From Amblyomma americanum (taxonomy: Eukaryota; Arthropoda; Arachnida; Ixodida; Ixodidae), in NCBI RefSeq assembly GCF_052857255.1, contig NC_135507.1, positions 75,511,850 through 75,575,849 on the forward strand: a stretch of DNA of 64,000 nt, in the 5' to 3' direction. Below, one piece after another: positions 44,772 through 56,434 of this stretch. Under the pieces are notes generated by a model. It was not told the origin of the DNA and did not search any database. It saw only the letters and a list, made by a program, of their open reading frames with translations. Position numbers and translations under genes: made by a program. The first letter of the stretch is position 1. The number at the start of each line of letters is the position of its first letter.

Positions 44772-45030
44772 TCCTTGCAAAATTTTTTTAGATAGTCTAC
44801 AGACTGTCCATAAACTTCTGTTTATAAAGTCTATGAACTCTATAGACAAACCGTAGAGAACAGTCTATAAGCAATGCAAATCCTCTAGACAGCGCTATAA
44901 GCAATCTATAGATTTAAGGCCATATACTTTTTGTAGACTTTTGTCTGTAGAGAGTCTGTAGACTATGAATAGACAAAAATAAATATCTATAAGAAGTCTA
45001 TAAACTCTCTATAGACCATTCTTGTAAGGG
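44772..45030. mobile_element. Palindrome-rich MITE-like element
   Basis: About 260 bp filled with TCTATAGAC, AGTCTATA and TGTAGACT words in both orientations. The outer ends are CCTTGCAA and, in inverse, CCCTTACAAG. TTAGCTTT occurs just outside both ends and may be a target duplication. Confidence 0.55.
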
Positions 45031-46075
45031 TTTAGCTTTAATTTGACCTTTGGCAAGACCGATTTCTCTTGAATTACGACTGAATGCTGCCGAAGACTGA
45101 GCAAATGCTCATCTCTTAATTCACTGGCTGAGCCCCCACAGTCATCTAATAAAAAAAATTCAGCTTATTTAACATACTTTGCCAAATGTGGAGCATCTGC
45201 GCTAGCACTTCGAGCTTCATATTTAGCTTTCGGTTCCAGCCTAGGGTTTTAAGATCAGGCTTCAGGCAAATATCGATGAAATCGGTGTTTGGGAACCTTA
45301 GTGGTGTAGCGCAGTATACAATATTCGGACCGCTTAATGCAACTTAAGAGGCCACTGCGATAGCGGTGTGCTCTGGATCCATATCGCACGGAGGGAAATT
45401 GATGAAGACGACCACCTGCAAAGCACAGCGCGAGATAGTGACAGAAAAACACTAACACTGGCCAATCCCCCACCGTGGGTATGTGCTATCGCTTTTGAAG
45501 CAACAACAACAACGAAGGGTGGTCGGTTGACGGTTGTTGTGACTTTATACTGCATGGCGAATCGTGGAGGTTCATCAGCGTGTATGATTCCAATAATCGG
45601 ATGCAACGAGCAATTTTATTTTAGGATGTTGTAATTCTTCTAGACGGTGATCGGTATACGTATATGTGGTATTCATGGGTGACTCAGGGCCTAGCGAAAA
45701 TGCAGGTAACAGCCCTGGTATTTTATCAGCTATCACTGGAAGCGCAGGCTTAATTTATACTGGGTTGTCATCCACCTTCTCATATATTACAGCAGCCTCA
45801 CATTCACGTCCGGATCGGTTTTAGCTTTCCGCAGATCTCCTTAAACGAAGTAGCTGTATTGCCGGCAGTCAGCAAAATCGCCCGAAAGCCAAAATGCCGG
45901 CAGTGCCGTCTTATTGGCTCGCTGTGGTCGCGTGACGTGCACAACCGCCGCCCCATCCCCCTCCTTCTCGAGAAAGAATTTCATTAATTTGTCCTTTTCG
46001 TCTACATTTCTGCCTGTAGTGTACACAAAGCCTGCACTAGCCCTGCACGATGTGTAGAGCTCTATTTTTTAAACA
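45031..46075. other. Unassigned sequence
   Basis: No supported gene or repeat family. Confidence 0.35.
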
Positions 46076-46318
46076 CCGGCGCGGTGGCTCAGTGGTTATG
46101 GAGCTCGGCTACTGCATGAGCCGGAGTACCCGGGTTCGAACCCGACCGCGGCGGTCGCGTTTCGATGGAGGCGAAATGCTAGAGGGCTGTCTATACTGTG
46201 CTATATCAGTGCACGTTAAAGAACCCCAGGTGGTCGAAATTAACCGGAGACCTCCACTACGGCGTCTCTCATAGCCCGAGTTGCTTTAATGTCGTTAAAC
46301 CCCACAAAACCAATCTAG
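46076..46318 (+). repeat. Ruka-related SINE, alternative tail
   Basis: tRNA head with GGCTCAGTGGTTATGGAGC and B box GGGTTCGAACCC. The body is TTTCGATGGAGGCGAAATGC and the tail is CGTCTCTCATAGCCC...AAACCCCACAAAACCAA, instead of the (TTA)n type. Confidence 0.88.
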
Positions 46319-46324
46319 TTAATA

Positions 46325-46600
46325 CTTACATTTCCGCATCTTCACGCCTTTCCCTCTCCTCTCGTCACTTTTTACTCGCAGAAATGGCGGCGTTCCTCCA
46401 CCGGCTGCCTACGCGCGCGGAAATTTGCCGGGGGCGGAGCTTCCTGGCCCGCGCACTGCGAACCGATGATAATTCTCCCGGCTGCTCACGTCACTTGCCC
46501 GATACGACTTCCTGTGCCAGGTTTCGCGCGGAAGCCCGCCGCCACTGGTTGCCGCAAGGTGAGAAGGCGGGAATTTTTAAAAATGAACCGTAATTTCCGG
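46325..46600. repeat. Fragment related to MITE family A
   Basis: CGCCTTTCCCTCTCCTCTCG followed by TCACTTTTT and GGCGGAGCTTCC resemble the middle of 11885-11975. No terminal repeats are kept. Confidence 0.4.
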
Positions 46601-46611
46601 GGATCTTCCCG

Positions 46612-46785
46612 CTGTCGGGTTCGAACCCGGGTACTCCGGCTCGGTAGACGAGCGCCCTAACCACTGAGCCACCGCGGAGGTCGAAATTATTCCGGAGCCC
46701 TCCATTCCCTTACGGCACGGTTCTGGTGTACGCCGAGATGCGAGACAGATACTGAGCCATTTCCTTTTCCGAAGAACCAATTTTC
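46612..46785. repeat. Chimeric Ruka SINE: head in minus, tail in plus orientation
   Basis: 46612-46678 is the reverse complement of the tRNA head (GGGTTCGAACCCGGG ... CACTGAGCCACCGCGG). 46679-46785 is the tail body in plus orientation (AGGTCGAAATTATTCC ... GCCATTTCCTTTTC). The junction is at AGGTCGAA. Confidence 0.85.
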
Positions 46786-47269
46786 AATTTTCATTTAATT
46801 TCCGGACTACAGTCAGCACCCGTTGCGACTCCGCAGGGGCAAATTTTGGCCTAAAATATAAAGTTTTTGCTTCGATTTGCGCACTCGGTGTATAATCTAG
46901 GGGAACGAATTTCAACTGAAATTAAGTTAGACTGTCCGCTGATGCTTCAGGGAGCAGCCCAGATTTTCTTTAGGTGTTTCAGGGAAGCAGCCGACACCCA
47001 TGCCGTTTTTTTCATAGACGACAAATTCTTTCTCTCCTGCTCGGTTCGACTTGACCGCTTGTGCACGATCCACTTCACTGAGCTCGAATCCTGCAGGGAA
47101 GGCTTATCGTTTTTTCGTAGTCATCGCAGACGTTCTTCAAGAAGGACGACGACGCCATCTAGATATGATGTTATTCATTGAGGTTTTTCGCATGCGCTCA
47201 CACATCAAGCACTCATAAGCAGCCACTCTGAATACCCCCTGCAGCATTTTCTTGCATATCGAAGCTGAT

Positions 47270-47512
47270 TGAGTATCGGGACAGATTTCGCTTGGCTGCT
47301 GGCCCGAAAGATGCGGGTTCGATCCCGGCCGCGGCGGTCGAATTTCGATGGAGGCGAAATGCTAGAGGCCCACGTACTGTGCACGCGATGTCAGTGTACG
47401 TCAAAGAACCTCAGGTGGTCGAAATTTAAGGAGCCCTTCACTATGGTGCCCCTTATAGCCTTAGTCGTGCTTTGGGACGTACGTTAAAACCCCATAAACC
47501 AGTAAACCAAAC
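47270..47512 (+). repeat. Ruka-related SINE, alternative tail, degraded head
   Basis: B box GGGTTCGATCCC, body TTTCGATGGAGGCGAAATGC and tail GCTTTGGGACGTACGTTAAA-CCCCATAAACCA. The A-box half is degraded. Confidence 0.85.
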
Positions 47513-49419
47513 AATTTAGTGGGGCAATATGTCGCAGCTAGCCACAGTCGGGCCCCGTTTTGTTTTTACTTCGACAGCCACGATAAGCTATGACAAAAGG
47601 TCTAAAAAAATTGTCTTGTATAGCCTGCACTCACACAGTCTGCGCCGCACGAAATTTCAGCTTTCAGACATAGTCCGCGCACTATAGTCTGGAAAATACG
47701 GTATTTTAAATTATCCGCTCGTTTTTGAGGTCTCGTACATGGCATGAGCGCAAGGTGACCTGTAATCTACTTCAGAGAGAGAGAGAGAAATAACTTTAAC
47801 TTGCACCCGTTCTGACGGGTGCTAATCTACTCAATGAAACCACTTTATAGCCAACCTCGAACATTCCTTCTCAGAGGCCCTTCTAATAGAGGCAAATAAG
47901 CTTCGTTAGCAATCACATGGGCTGGGTGCATGGAGGAAACAAAGAACTCAGGAGAGGCGGTTACATCACTTTTTTTGGAGCCGCTCCCCCCCCCCTCCGC
48001 TGGCCGCCGTCTCGGCGCGCTTGCGCCTGCGCAGCAGACAATGTAGCATACGCCGCTGCGCAAAGAGTTACCATTGGCTGCGCCGTTGGCCAGACTCCCA
48101 TAGTCCTTGCGAAAGCGGGCGACTTCCGGCACACTTTTAAGACGAAAGCCTTTCTTGGCTCATGAGTGGCGTGGACGGAAGTCGTAGACCGAAGGTGTTT
48201 ACGGAAGTTGTCCGCACGAACTAACATCCAGAAGTGTGGTAAATAAAACAAAAATGTAAGAAAAATTGACACGAGGCTGCGTCTAATGGAGTTGAGTGCA
48301 GCGGGTGAGAAGAAGTATTTTGCAGCATCGGAGGAGGTCCTTGTTCGGCGAGTCTTCTTGAGGGCATGGCGTGTACACTAGCATATCCTCATCTCTAAGT
48401 CGGTTAATATGAACTGCCGGTGTATGTAATGAAATAGAAAAGCCACAAATTAAAAAAATGAAAATAAAAGGTACAAAACAAAAATAAGAAGCACAAGAAA
48501 ATAGAAAGAACAAAAATTACAGCAAATAAAGGGAAATGAAAAATAAGGAGACAAAAAGGACAGGGAAAGCCTTTTGCATTTGCGCTCATAAGCAGACCTA
48601 TGTGCAATCCTGTAATTTGACATTTTGACATGCAGCTCCGATCTCTCCTGAGCTTTCCTTCCTCCTTGGCTGGGCGGCTGGTAACTAACTGCACTTCCAT
48701 GGACCTACAAGCATTCCACCACAGTATAGGAATTTTCAGCTCCCATGCTCTCTGCACTTGCGGAGCCAGAAAAATCACGCAGACTAGCTTTTAATCCAAA
48801 GTGTTCAAACATCCATCTAGCAGCGCTTTTAAGATCGATTGTTACAGCAAAACTTTGACATCTGAATGTGCCAAAGAACCACTCAGGACACAAAGCCAGG
48901 GTACAGTGTACCGATCCTTCTAGGACTAGTTCGAGGCGGTGCCGCAGCGCATCGTCGATTTCGTGAAAATCTCCGACATTGTCTCCTTTGACATGCACCT
49001 CTCGCAATATACTTGTCGCCGATTCCGCTGAATGCTACATACAGTTAACATCTCCTTCTGATTGCCAAGATATGCAAAGGGCCCTTCATTTTTTGGGCAG
49101 TGAATAACGGACGCTTAATTCGCATTTAAATTTGGATACAAATCTTGTTACTGAACAAGAAATTCATTCGGGTTATTTTTCAGGCATTGAAAAATTACAA
49201 TTAGCAATAGTGTTTGTGCACATATGAAATGCCATTCTTACAGCTTTCTTAAAAATTAAAATAATGAACACTTGCATTAGGAGTTTACCATATTATTTTC
49301 TTTTTACTGTACTAGTCACATCCATGTGCATCAAACATGTGTCTGTGCTAGGCCAGCCAGCAACATCCACTCAACATAAAAGCCACCATATTAAGTGCAC
49401 AGCAGCCTTTGCGAACCTG
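47513..49419. other. Unassigned sequence with an A-rich tract and one unrecognised frame
   Basis: A (GA)n run at 47776-47788 and an A-rich tract near 48430-48560 are visible. A 100-codon minus frame (48705-49007) has protein-like composition but matches no family I know; it lacks clear splice sites and may be chance or a relic. Confidence 0.3.
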
Positions 49420-49856
49420 CTTTTAACGCGACAGTGTTAAAGGCCCCGTTGTCCAGAAAATCCAGCGCAGATGTCGAGAGTGAAAAATCACGAGGATCGC
49501 TGTGGCAGGTTGTCCCCCGAGAAAAAACAAGGAGACAGGCGAGTAATGTGATGTTGCGGCGTCATCGCAACCTGCCCACCGGATAGTCAGCAAACTGCCC
49601 ACAGTGGTGCGTGGCAATTAAATTACTAATAATTTGTCGCTCAGGAAGAGCAATCCGGGTTGCACAAGGCACACCACCGGGAGTACCTACCATTGCAGAG
49701 CAGTGGCGCATCACTTAACCGCTGCACTACTGCACCAGGAGGGGTATATGAATGTAGAGAATCACTTAACGCACATATGGGAATTAACCCATTACGCTAT
49801 CACATCACTCCCTTAAAGCAGAGCTCAAATTTCCCCTCCAATTTTTTTTTCTCTCC
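49420..49856. mobile_element. MITE-like repeat with GCGATAGCGTTAA-type ends
   Basis: Begins TTTTAACGCGACAGTGTTAA and ends GGAATTAACCCATTACGC-TATCACATCACTCCC. The ends are loosely inverted repeats. The left end matches 4150-4170 and the right end matches 28733-28790 and 33975-34060. Confidence 0.5.
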
Positions 49857-52211
49857 TGCCCTTTCTCACAGCCTAGGAGCAAGGCATCCTAAGCTCAGTA
49901 GTGCCGAAACAAATAATACTATAGTAAGATGACCAGTGAGTATTTGTGTTCCGGCCCGTCACTTGTAAAACACACTTTCTGAAATATTTCCAGATTGAGC
50001 CAAGCAGTGGAAAACACTAAGCGTTAAAAGGTTTTTTAAATAGTAATTAACGGAGATCACTGCTGCAGAGCAAGACATCCACAAGTTCACGTGTGGTGCC
50101 TTCTGCTTTGTGCTCCAGCAAATCACTTTCTTGAGTTTTTCTGGTAATTATATACCTGGAAGACAAGAATCAGCCGAAACCTGGTTTTACTCGAGAACAA
50201 GGGACCTGAGATACACATCAGCAAACACTTTCACTGAGCACGATTCAGCAAAGGCCTGTGCTTGCACACAAAGGAATCACAAGAGATTGTCTCCCAGCTG
50301 TCAATTTCTGCAAAACAATTACAGCCCTAGCACTAAGCAATAAGATAGCGACCATCATAAGTGCCATTCATGTTTTTGTACTTTTCAAAACAGCGACATT
50401 GCAAGGGAAGATTATCAGCAGGAATAACCGATGCTTGACCACCAAAAAAAAATTCCATTAAATCCTCATTAATCTTCACAACTTTTCTGCAAAACACCTC
50501 AAAAATCCCATTTCAGTGCTAGCAGTGCGAATGCTTGATGTGAGCATATATAACGGTGCACTAACTTTTTAACACAATAAATTACGTAACATGACAAAGC
50601 CAACAACCTCTGTTCATGCAGAGCAAGCAAGCATTAAAAATTCTGTAAGCCAAGGTTGATTCCAAGTAAAATTTTTCGGGGTTATTTCGTTAACTGAGCT
50701 GACCAAACACAGAAGCGATCAGTAAATTACTCGCCAGTTAGACCACTGAAGTTTGAAAAATGTACGCATGAAAAAGCCATTTGGCACAAAGTGAAGCAAA
50801 CATATTTAAAAGTAATGGTGTTTGTCCTAATTGTAGTGAAGAGGTAGCATGCCTGGCCAGAGACTGAAAGCTCGGCAGTTGATTCTCCTCTCCACTGCAT
50901 TTTTTTCTCTAAATGTTTCAAAACAGAGGTCAATCCACTCCTATATAAAGTGTGTGCTGCACTTTTGCTGGAAGGAGCGTCATGATCCGGAAAAAAGGAG
51001 TAAAATTAGGTATAAGGTCTACTCTGTGAAAAGGTGTTCCTATTGGTCCCTTATTCCTAGGAGTAAGCGATCTACGAATGCTTCTCAACTGCTAGGAATT
51101 GGAGGACGATGCCAAGGCCTATCTCTTCTGTTCCAGTGGACAGTTCAGCCACGTGTTGCTAGGGAGTCACTAATGCAGCTTTTTGGAAGTAAGGGCCTCT
51201 GAAATAAATATATATGACTGTGCTAAAGGGCATGGAAGGCATCATGGCAGGGTTTACAGACTTCCATAATGGAATCAAATTATGAATTTCGAACACAACG
51301 AACACGATCTACGAACTAACAAGTCAGCAGTAAGTGGGCTAGAATGTATATTGTAGTTTTCAGGCATGTTTAAATTTTATTTTTGATATGTGCTCTGGTT
51401 CATGGAATATCCCATTGTATGGATTTTTTGTGTAATGTACTCCTGTTACAGATCAGAGCCATCTCTCAGAATTCCACATGTACAAATTAATGAAGCACAA
51501 TGATAGCAGACTTGGTTTCATGATCTTTAATTTTGTCAACAACACTGCAGACATGCAAAAGGGCAGACTGCAAAACAACATCCTCCAGCAATCATTTTAA
51601 CGCAAAGCAAGTATACAACCAAAAAAGTGGGCTCACCTAAATGCCCAAATGACACATGATTGAGTTTATCTCTTGAATAACAAGAAAGAAAAAAAATGCC
51701 ATCCTACGGAATCTAAAGACATTTCACAACTCTTCGAAGAAGTTCCTTTGATCTTGGAAAGCAGACACAGTAACAGTGCCAGCTGCAGGAACCCAACATA
51801 CTAGGCCTGTTGTTCAGCTTTGTTTCCAAGGCGTCACCTGAAATTAAATAAAAAACAAGACACAATGTTCCAATTTCCAAACAGGCCACCTAGCGCACGA
51901 GACACCTACAGATCATCGAAACAATACCTTGTCTACTGCAGGCACACTCGGCTCGAGAAGAGAGTGCTGCTGCTGCGAGTCCTTACAATCTGATCCCAGA
52001 AGAAAATTTACTAAAAAAAAAAGGGAAATGTAAACCAGCAAGCTCTCATCTTCTACTTTGACGACTTCTCCTGAAATGGGAATTCAATTGACTGACGTAA
52101 ACGTGCTGTGCTTGGCAAGCATGCACAGCCACCTAATCAATGCCTAGACGAGTACTTTCAGTTTTGCATGCACTTTTCATGCTGATGCTTTACAAAAAAG
52201 GATAGAGGGGC
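49857..52211. other. Unassigned AT-rich sequence
   Basis: No coding exon can be supported. The frame at 50849-51202 (117 codons) has no domain signal. Confidence 0.35.
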
Positions 52212-52544
52212 TAAAACAATTTGACCCACCGCGGTGGTTCAACGGTTAGGGCGCTCGGCTACTGTGCCGGAGTTCAAACCCGACCGCACAGGCTGCGTTC
52301 TTATGGAGGCAAAACGCTAAAGCGCCCCTGTGCTGTTCGATGTCAGTGCGCGTTAGAGATCCCCAAGTGGTCGAAATTAGTCTGGAGCCCTCCACTACGG
52401 CACATATTTCTTCCTTTCTTCTTTCACTCCCTCCTTTATCCCTTCCCCTACAGCGAGGTTCTGGTGTCCGCCGATATGTGAGACAGATACTGCTCCATTT
52501 ACTTTCCCAAAAAACCAATTATTATTATTATTAAAACAATTTGA
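52212..52544 (+). repeat. Ruka SINE with 13-bp target duplication
   Basis: The body 52225-52531 is bounded by exact TAAAACAATTTGA at 52212-52224 and 52532-52544. The B box is mutated (GTTCAAACCCG) but the tail is typical, ending in (ATT)n. Confidence 0.95.
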
Positions 52545-53759
52545 GCTCTTATTCTATGACTTGCACTAGATAGTACTGGCATCAAATGAAATGTGAGCAG
52601 AACCATTGAAATGTAAAAAAGACAAAATTTTGGGTAACACTTCCAATGAACATCCTTCAAGCTCTGGAGTTAAAATTAACTTAGGAAGAAACTTAGAAAT
52701 TAGTTACAAAAATTGGCTCTAGAGTAGTAGTAATGAAAGCTATGGCTACTGAATTTGGAAGCAATTTTCTAAATGTATGCAGCTTGCGTTAGAGCTTAAA
52801 AACCAGTTTACTATTTTGTCTCGTATTGCGCATTTTTGTTCTTTCACTAATGCACCATTTAAAAAAATCTTATTCTATACAGCTGACACCAATCTTATGC
52901 ACTTTGATCAAAAAATACATCTATTACGTTTTTCCTCTCAGTGAAATAAAATTGCCAGCCATGAATGGTTTGCTTTTAGTAATAAACATACAAATTGACT
53001 TTTCCAGTCATGTAAAAGGCACTGAAAGCAAAAAATTGCGGTCAATTTTTTTTTTATGCCTGATAGTTCACAAACCTCCAAAAATGCTAACAAAACTCTA
53101 TAAAAACTTCCACTTTTCCACTCAACCTTACGACAAAAAAGAACCATAGAAGTATTTCCGAGGTCTTGCATACCCAAGTGTAATATATTTTCTGAAAGCA
53201 AAACAAATGATCTACATAAAGAAGGCTGCAAAGTATAAAATAATTTTTTTTTTTACAAAGCTACGTCTCACTCCACCTAAACTGCTCTAGTGTTGTCTCC
53301 CTGAACTGTGATCTTCTTGCTTTGCTGTTTGCATTTTAAAAACTGCTTTTTATGTTTCATCTGATGCTTGTAGTATGTACACCTAAAATACGGAGAAAAG
53401 CAGTTATATTTCACAGTGTCCAGAGGGTGGTCAGACATGAATGTAAAAGAGATGGCACACAATGTTATACAGTCTATACAGACAATGTGAATGGAGTAAT
53501 TATTTACCAAACAACGATTTCAACAACTCATGTAGCTGCCTTTGTGTAAAATCATGCGGTTGAGATAATGGAATGGTGCTGAACCAAAGTGCTGTGTGCT
53601 ATTTCATTCGTGCGTAGCTGCTTCCCACATTGACTTTATAGCACAAGAGCAGCCTTTCCAGCTGAAACAGGACAGCTTCACATTTTTTACAGCGAAACCT
53701 GTTATACTTTGGTTTACAGTGTAGCCGTGCTTTCGAGAATGGAATCTACAGCCTCAGCT
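52545..53759 (-). other. Probable 3' UTR and flank of the SLC35D-like gene
   Basis: The sequence follows the proposed stop at 53760-53762 on the minus strand. It is AT-rich without domains. No convincing polyadenylation signal could be tied to it. Confidence 0.35.
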
Positions 53760-53766
53760 CTAAGAC
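53760..53766 (-). CDS. SLC35D-like transporter, proposed last coding bases (Lys-Ser-stop)
   Basis: A strong acceptor (TTTTTTTTGTCTTGGCCTTC followed by CTTGCAG) precedes GTCTTAG. The leftover two bases of exon 56080-56160 (AA) plus this G give Lys, then Ser and TAG. The coding part is seven bases including the stop; the rest of the exon is 3' UTR. It rests on splice-site quality and phase only. Confidence 0.45.
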
Positions 53767-54520
53767 CTGCAAGGAAGGCCAAGACAAAAAAAATCAGTGC
53801 TTTTAAAATGCGAAGCTAGAGAAGACTTGAGAATCTTTCGGACTGCAAGGAGACGAAACCAGTCAGTCTTACGAGGAAAATCAATCCTGGCCATTTCTTG
53901 GAAGGTCATATCCTGAAGCTCCAATACTCAGACCACATATGAGAAAGCGGAATTGATTAGAAAAAGCCTTGATGTTGATAAAGACGAAAAAGAAGAGAAG
54001 ACTGGGAATGCTGCTTTGTGCCTTGCTTTCCCTATGCCTCCATTCGCTCTGAATGTACTGAATCATCTTGCTTCGTCCACAGCACACCTGTTACCAGAGC
54101 TCGACATCAAGTGCACAACTAGCCACGTCGTCAGTGTACTGCACGCAGGCAGGAGCGAAAGCATGCACAAGGTGTTTGCCTACGAAAGCGCTCTCCCAAA
54201 AGGAAGCATTCTTTCTTGCTTGCTTTCTTCTTTTTTTTTTTGCTTGCTTGTCACAGGAGTTCCTCACAAATGCTTCGTCAGTAGGGTTGCAAGAAGTTGT
54301 GGCGGATCACGGTCGCTGAGAAAATTTTGCCTTAAGAGGACACGCAGGACAGTCTTAAGTGGATTTTTTTTTTTCAATCAGTAGATAGGAAATCAACCAA
54401 ATGTTCTGACATTCTTCATCATATCCAGGAGTTCATATGAGTCATGTTAATCTCGATGGGAGTCTAGTGGACTCAAATTTTCAAGGATGTTAACAAATGC
54501 CAAGAAGCCAAAATTCACGT
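53767..54520. other. Transporter intron, unassigned
   Basis: A 143-codon plus-strand frame (53953-54384) is antisense within the intron and has no recognisable domain. Confidence 0.4.
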
Positions 54521-55219
54521 ACAGCCAAACCTCATTATAGCGAACAGGTTAAAGAATGCTGAAATTTGTAATACAAAACTTCGCCGAAAACTCGTGCGGG
54601 AAAAGTGCAATTTAGTCAGCGAAAGGACACCAATTGGGAGACACCTTTTCAAAGCTTTAGTGTCATTTCGAAGCAACTCGCTATGATTCTGAAAGCCACG
54701 AAATAACCCAGTGCTAAATGCTGGTCAAGCTGGCTTCCCCACCACGCAGCACCACCAGCATGCAGCGGTGGCAGGTCAAATGCCAACCTAACACTATTTT
54801 CACCAGCTCTGTAACAGCCAATGTGAGCATAGGGTGACTAATGGCAGGCTGCAACTGACCATGCCGCTGGCTCTGGGGCATTATCAACGGACACGAGAGA
54901 CGCCAACAAGCGCCAACCACCTGGCTACCAACTGTTCACACGGCTAACCTTCTGTAGAGCTCTGCAAAAGTTCGAGAGAAAGCGCGAACGATGGCACAAA
55001 CACTTCCGACACCACCACCAGTACAGTGAAGCAGTCTGCCATCTGTCATCCGAATGAGCACAGCTTGGTGCTGGGCAGTTCGATGTATCCATTTTATGGC
55101 AAATCGTGCTCAATATACAATTTAAGAATTGCATGTGTTTGTTAAAAATATTTGGGAACAATTCAATATAGCCAATAATGCATAATATCCGTGTTCGTTA
55201 TACCCAGGATTGACTGCAC
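54521..55219. mobile_element. Pogo/Tigger-like MITE
   Basis: The left end ACAGCCAAACCTCATTATAG and the inverse right end GCAGTCAATCCTGGGTATAA, each followed by CGAAC, form imperfect 26-bp terminal repeats. The type is CAGTCAATCC...ATAACGAAC, as in pogo-group elements. The interior is noncoding. Confidence 0.7.
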
Positions 55220-56079
55220 AGAATTAGCCACAAAATGAAGCTACAGGAATACTGCCATCCACAATCAAGCAAAGCCAGTTTCCAGTTATTTCTCGAAGAT
55301 TTAATATCACCCATGCGGGAGCTGTATTTTGAGGAAAGCATAATTTTTGCAAGGTGCAAAGCTTCAGTCACAATTAAAAAGAGCCCACACAAAGACACAG
55401 CCTCCCCACATAGAAAGAACGAAGTTGGAAATGGTGCAACACGGCCAACAAACTGAGGTGGCTATATTCAGATAGTGAATTTCACGAGGAGGATCCAGTA
55501 AAAGCACACGTTACTGTCACAGTTGTCTACACCAAGAATACGGGATTAGAACTAACGAGCCTTAAAGAAATACTGACAGCTGGTTAAAGTTGTGCTGCAT
55601 TGCTAGATTACCGCATCCTAATGACACAGCGGTTACTCGCTCTGAAAATGGAGCTTTTGTAGAAAAGTTAAAAAAATATTTATTACAGGTATTGCCATCA
55701 CTAGCTTTTTTTAAAAATGTGCTGATGCCAAGATATTTATTCTTTTTAGTGCGAATCCCTGAAATTTTTTATCGAATTTCCTCATCAATAAATGCGTATT
55801 GTTCAGCCATACAAACATCAACTTAACCACAAAGAGCCATAGAACTGTATTTTACTAACAGCAGTTACATGGAGTTAACCTCTGTGCCCATTTAAAGTGT
55901 TCAGCGTCAGCCGTTGTGCCACCCTGTCAACTGTGCAGTACCTAAAAGCTATGCCAGAAGCATGCTTTTACAAAGAGTCTAATAAGCAGCCACTCAGACA
56001 GACAGGCATATTCAAGCAGAGCAAGCAAAAGGTGTGGGATGGATGAAATATGATGGGGCAGTCCCACCGAAAAACTCAC

Positions 56080-56160
56080 TTTGGTTGCGTCGTGGGGATT
56101 TGTTGCTGGCTCTGCTTGTGAACAAATGTCAGATAGGAATACAGTAAGCTCCCGGCAACG
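56080..56160 (-). CDS. SLC35D-like nucleotide-sugar transporter, C-terminal exon
   Basis: The acceptor is GCTCTTTTCAG-type (CTTTTCAG before CGTTGC) and the donor is CCAAA/GTGAGT. The first base completes the Ser codon split from exon 59700-59782. VAGSLLYSYLTFVHK matches the last transmembrane helix of SLC35D proteins (sVaGslvYSyvtf). A hydrophilic, Gln-rich tail faces the cytosol. Confidence 0.82.
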
Positions 56161-56434
56161 CTGAAAAGAGAAAAAAAGAAAAAGAACGGTGAGAGACAAA
56201 TGAAAAACAAACATTCCAACGTTCCTCAGACAGAAGTCAGCACACAAAGCTCAGCTGAGAGAAGAAAATTACACCTTAACGTTTTGCAGGACAGTGACAC
56301 ATGTGTAGCACTTACTTGATGTACTTCCAGTGCGTGCAAAAGGAAAACGGTGCATTTATATAACATATTTTCGCATGCTACCATCAACCGAACTATCAAC
56401 CAAACCATTCAGCGTGTTTTTATCTTTCGCTAAT

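Noticed and set aside
53953..54384. 143-codon frame in a transporter intron
   Set aside because: Protein-like only in short stretches, contains a poly-Phe run from T tracts, and is antisense to the gene.
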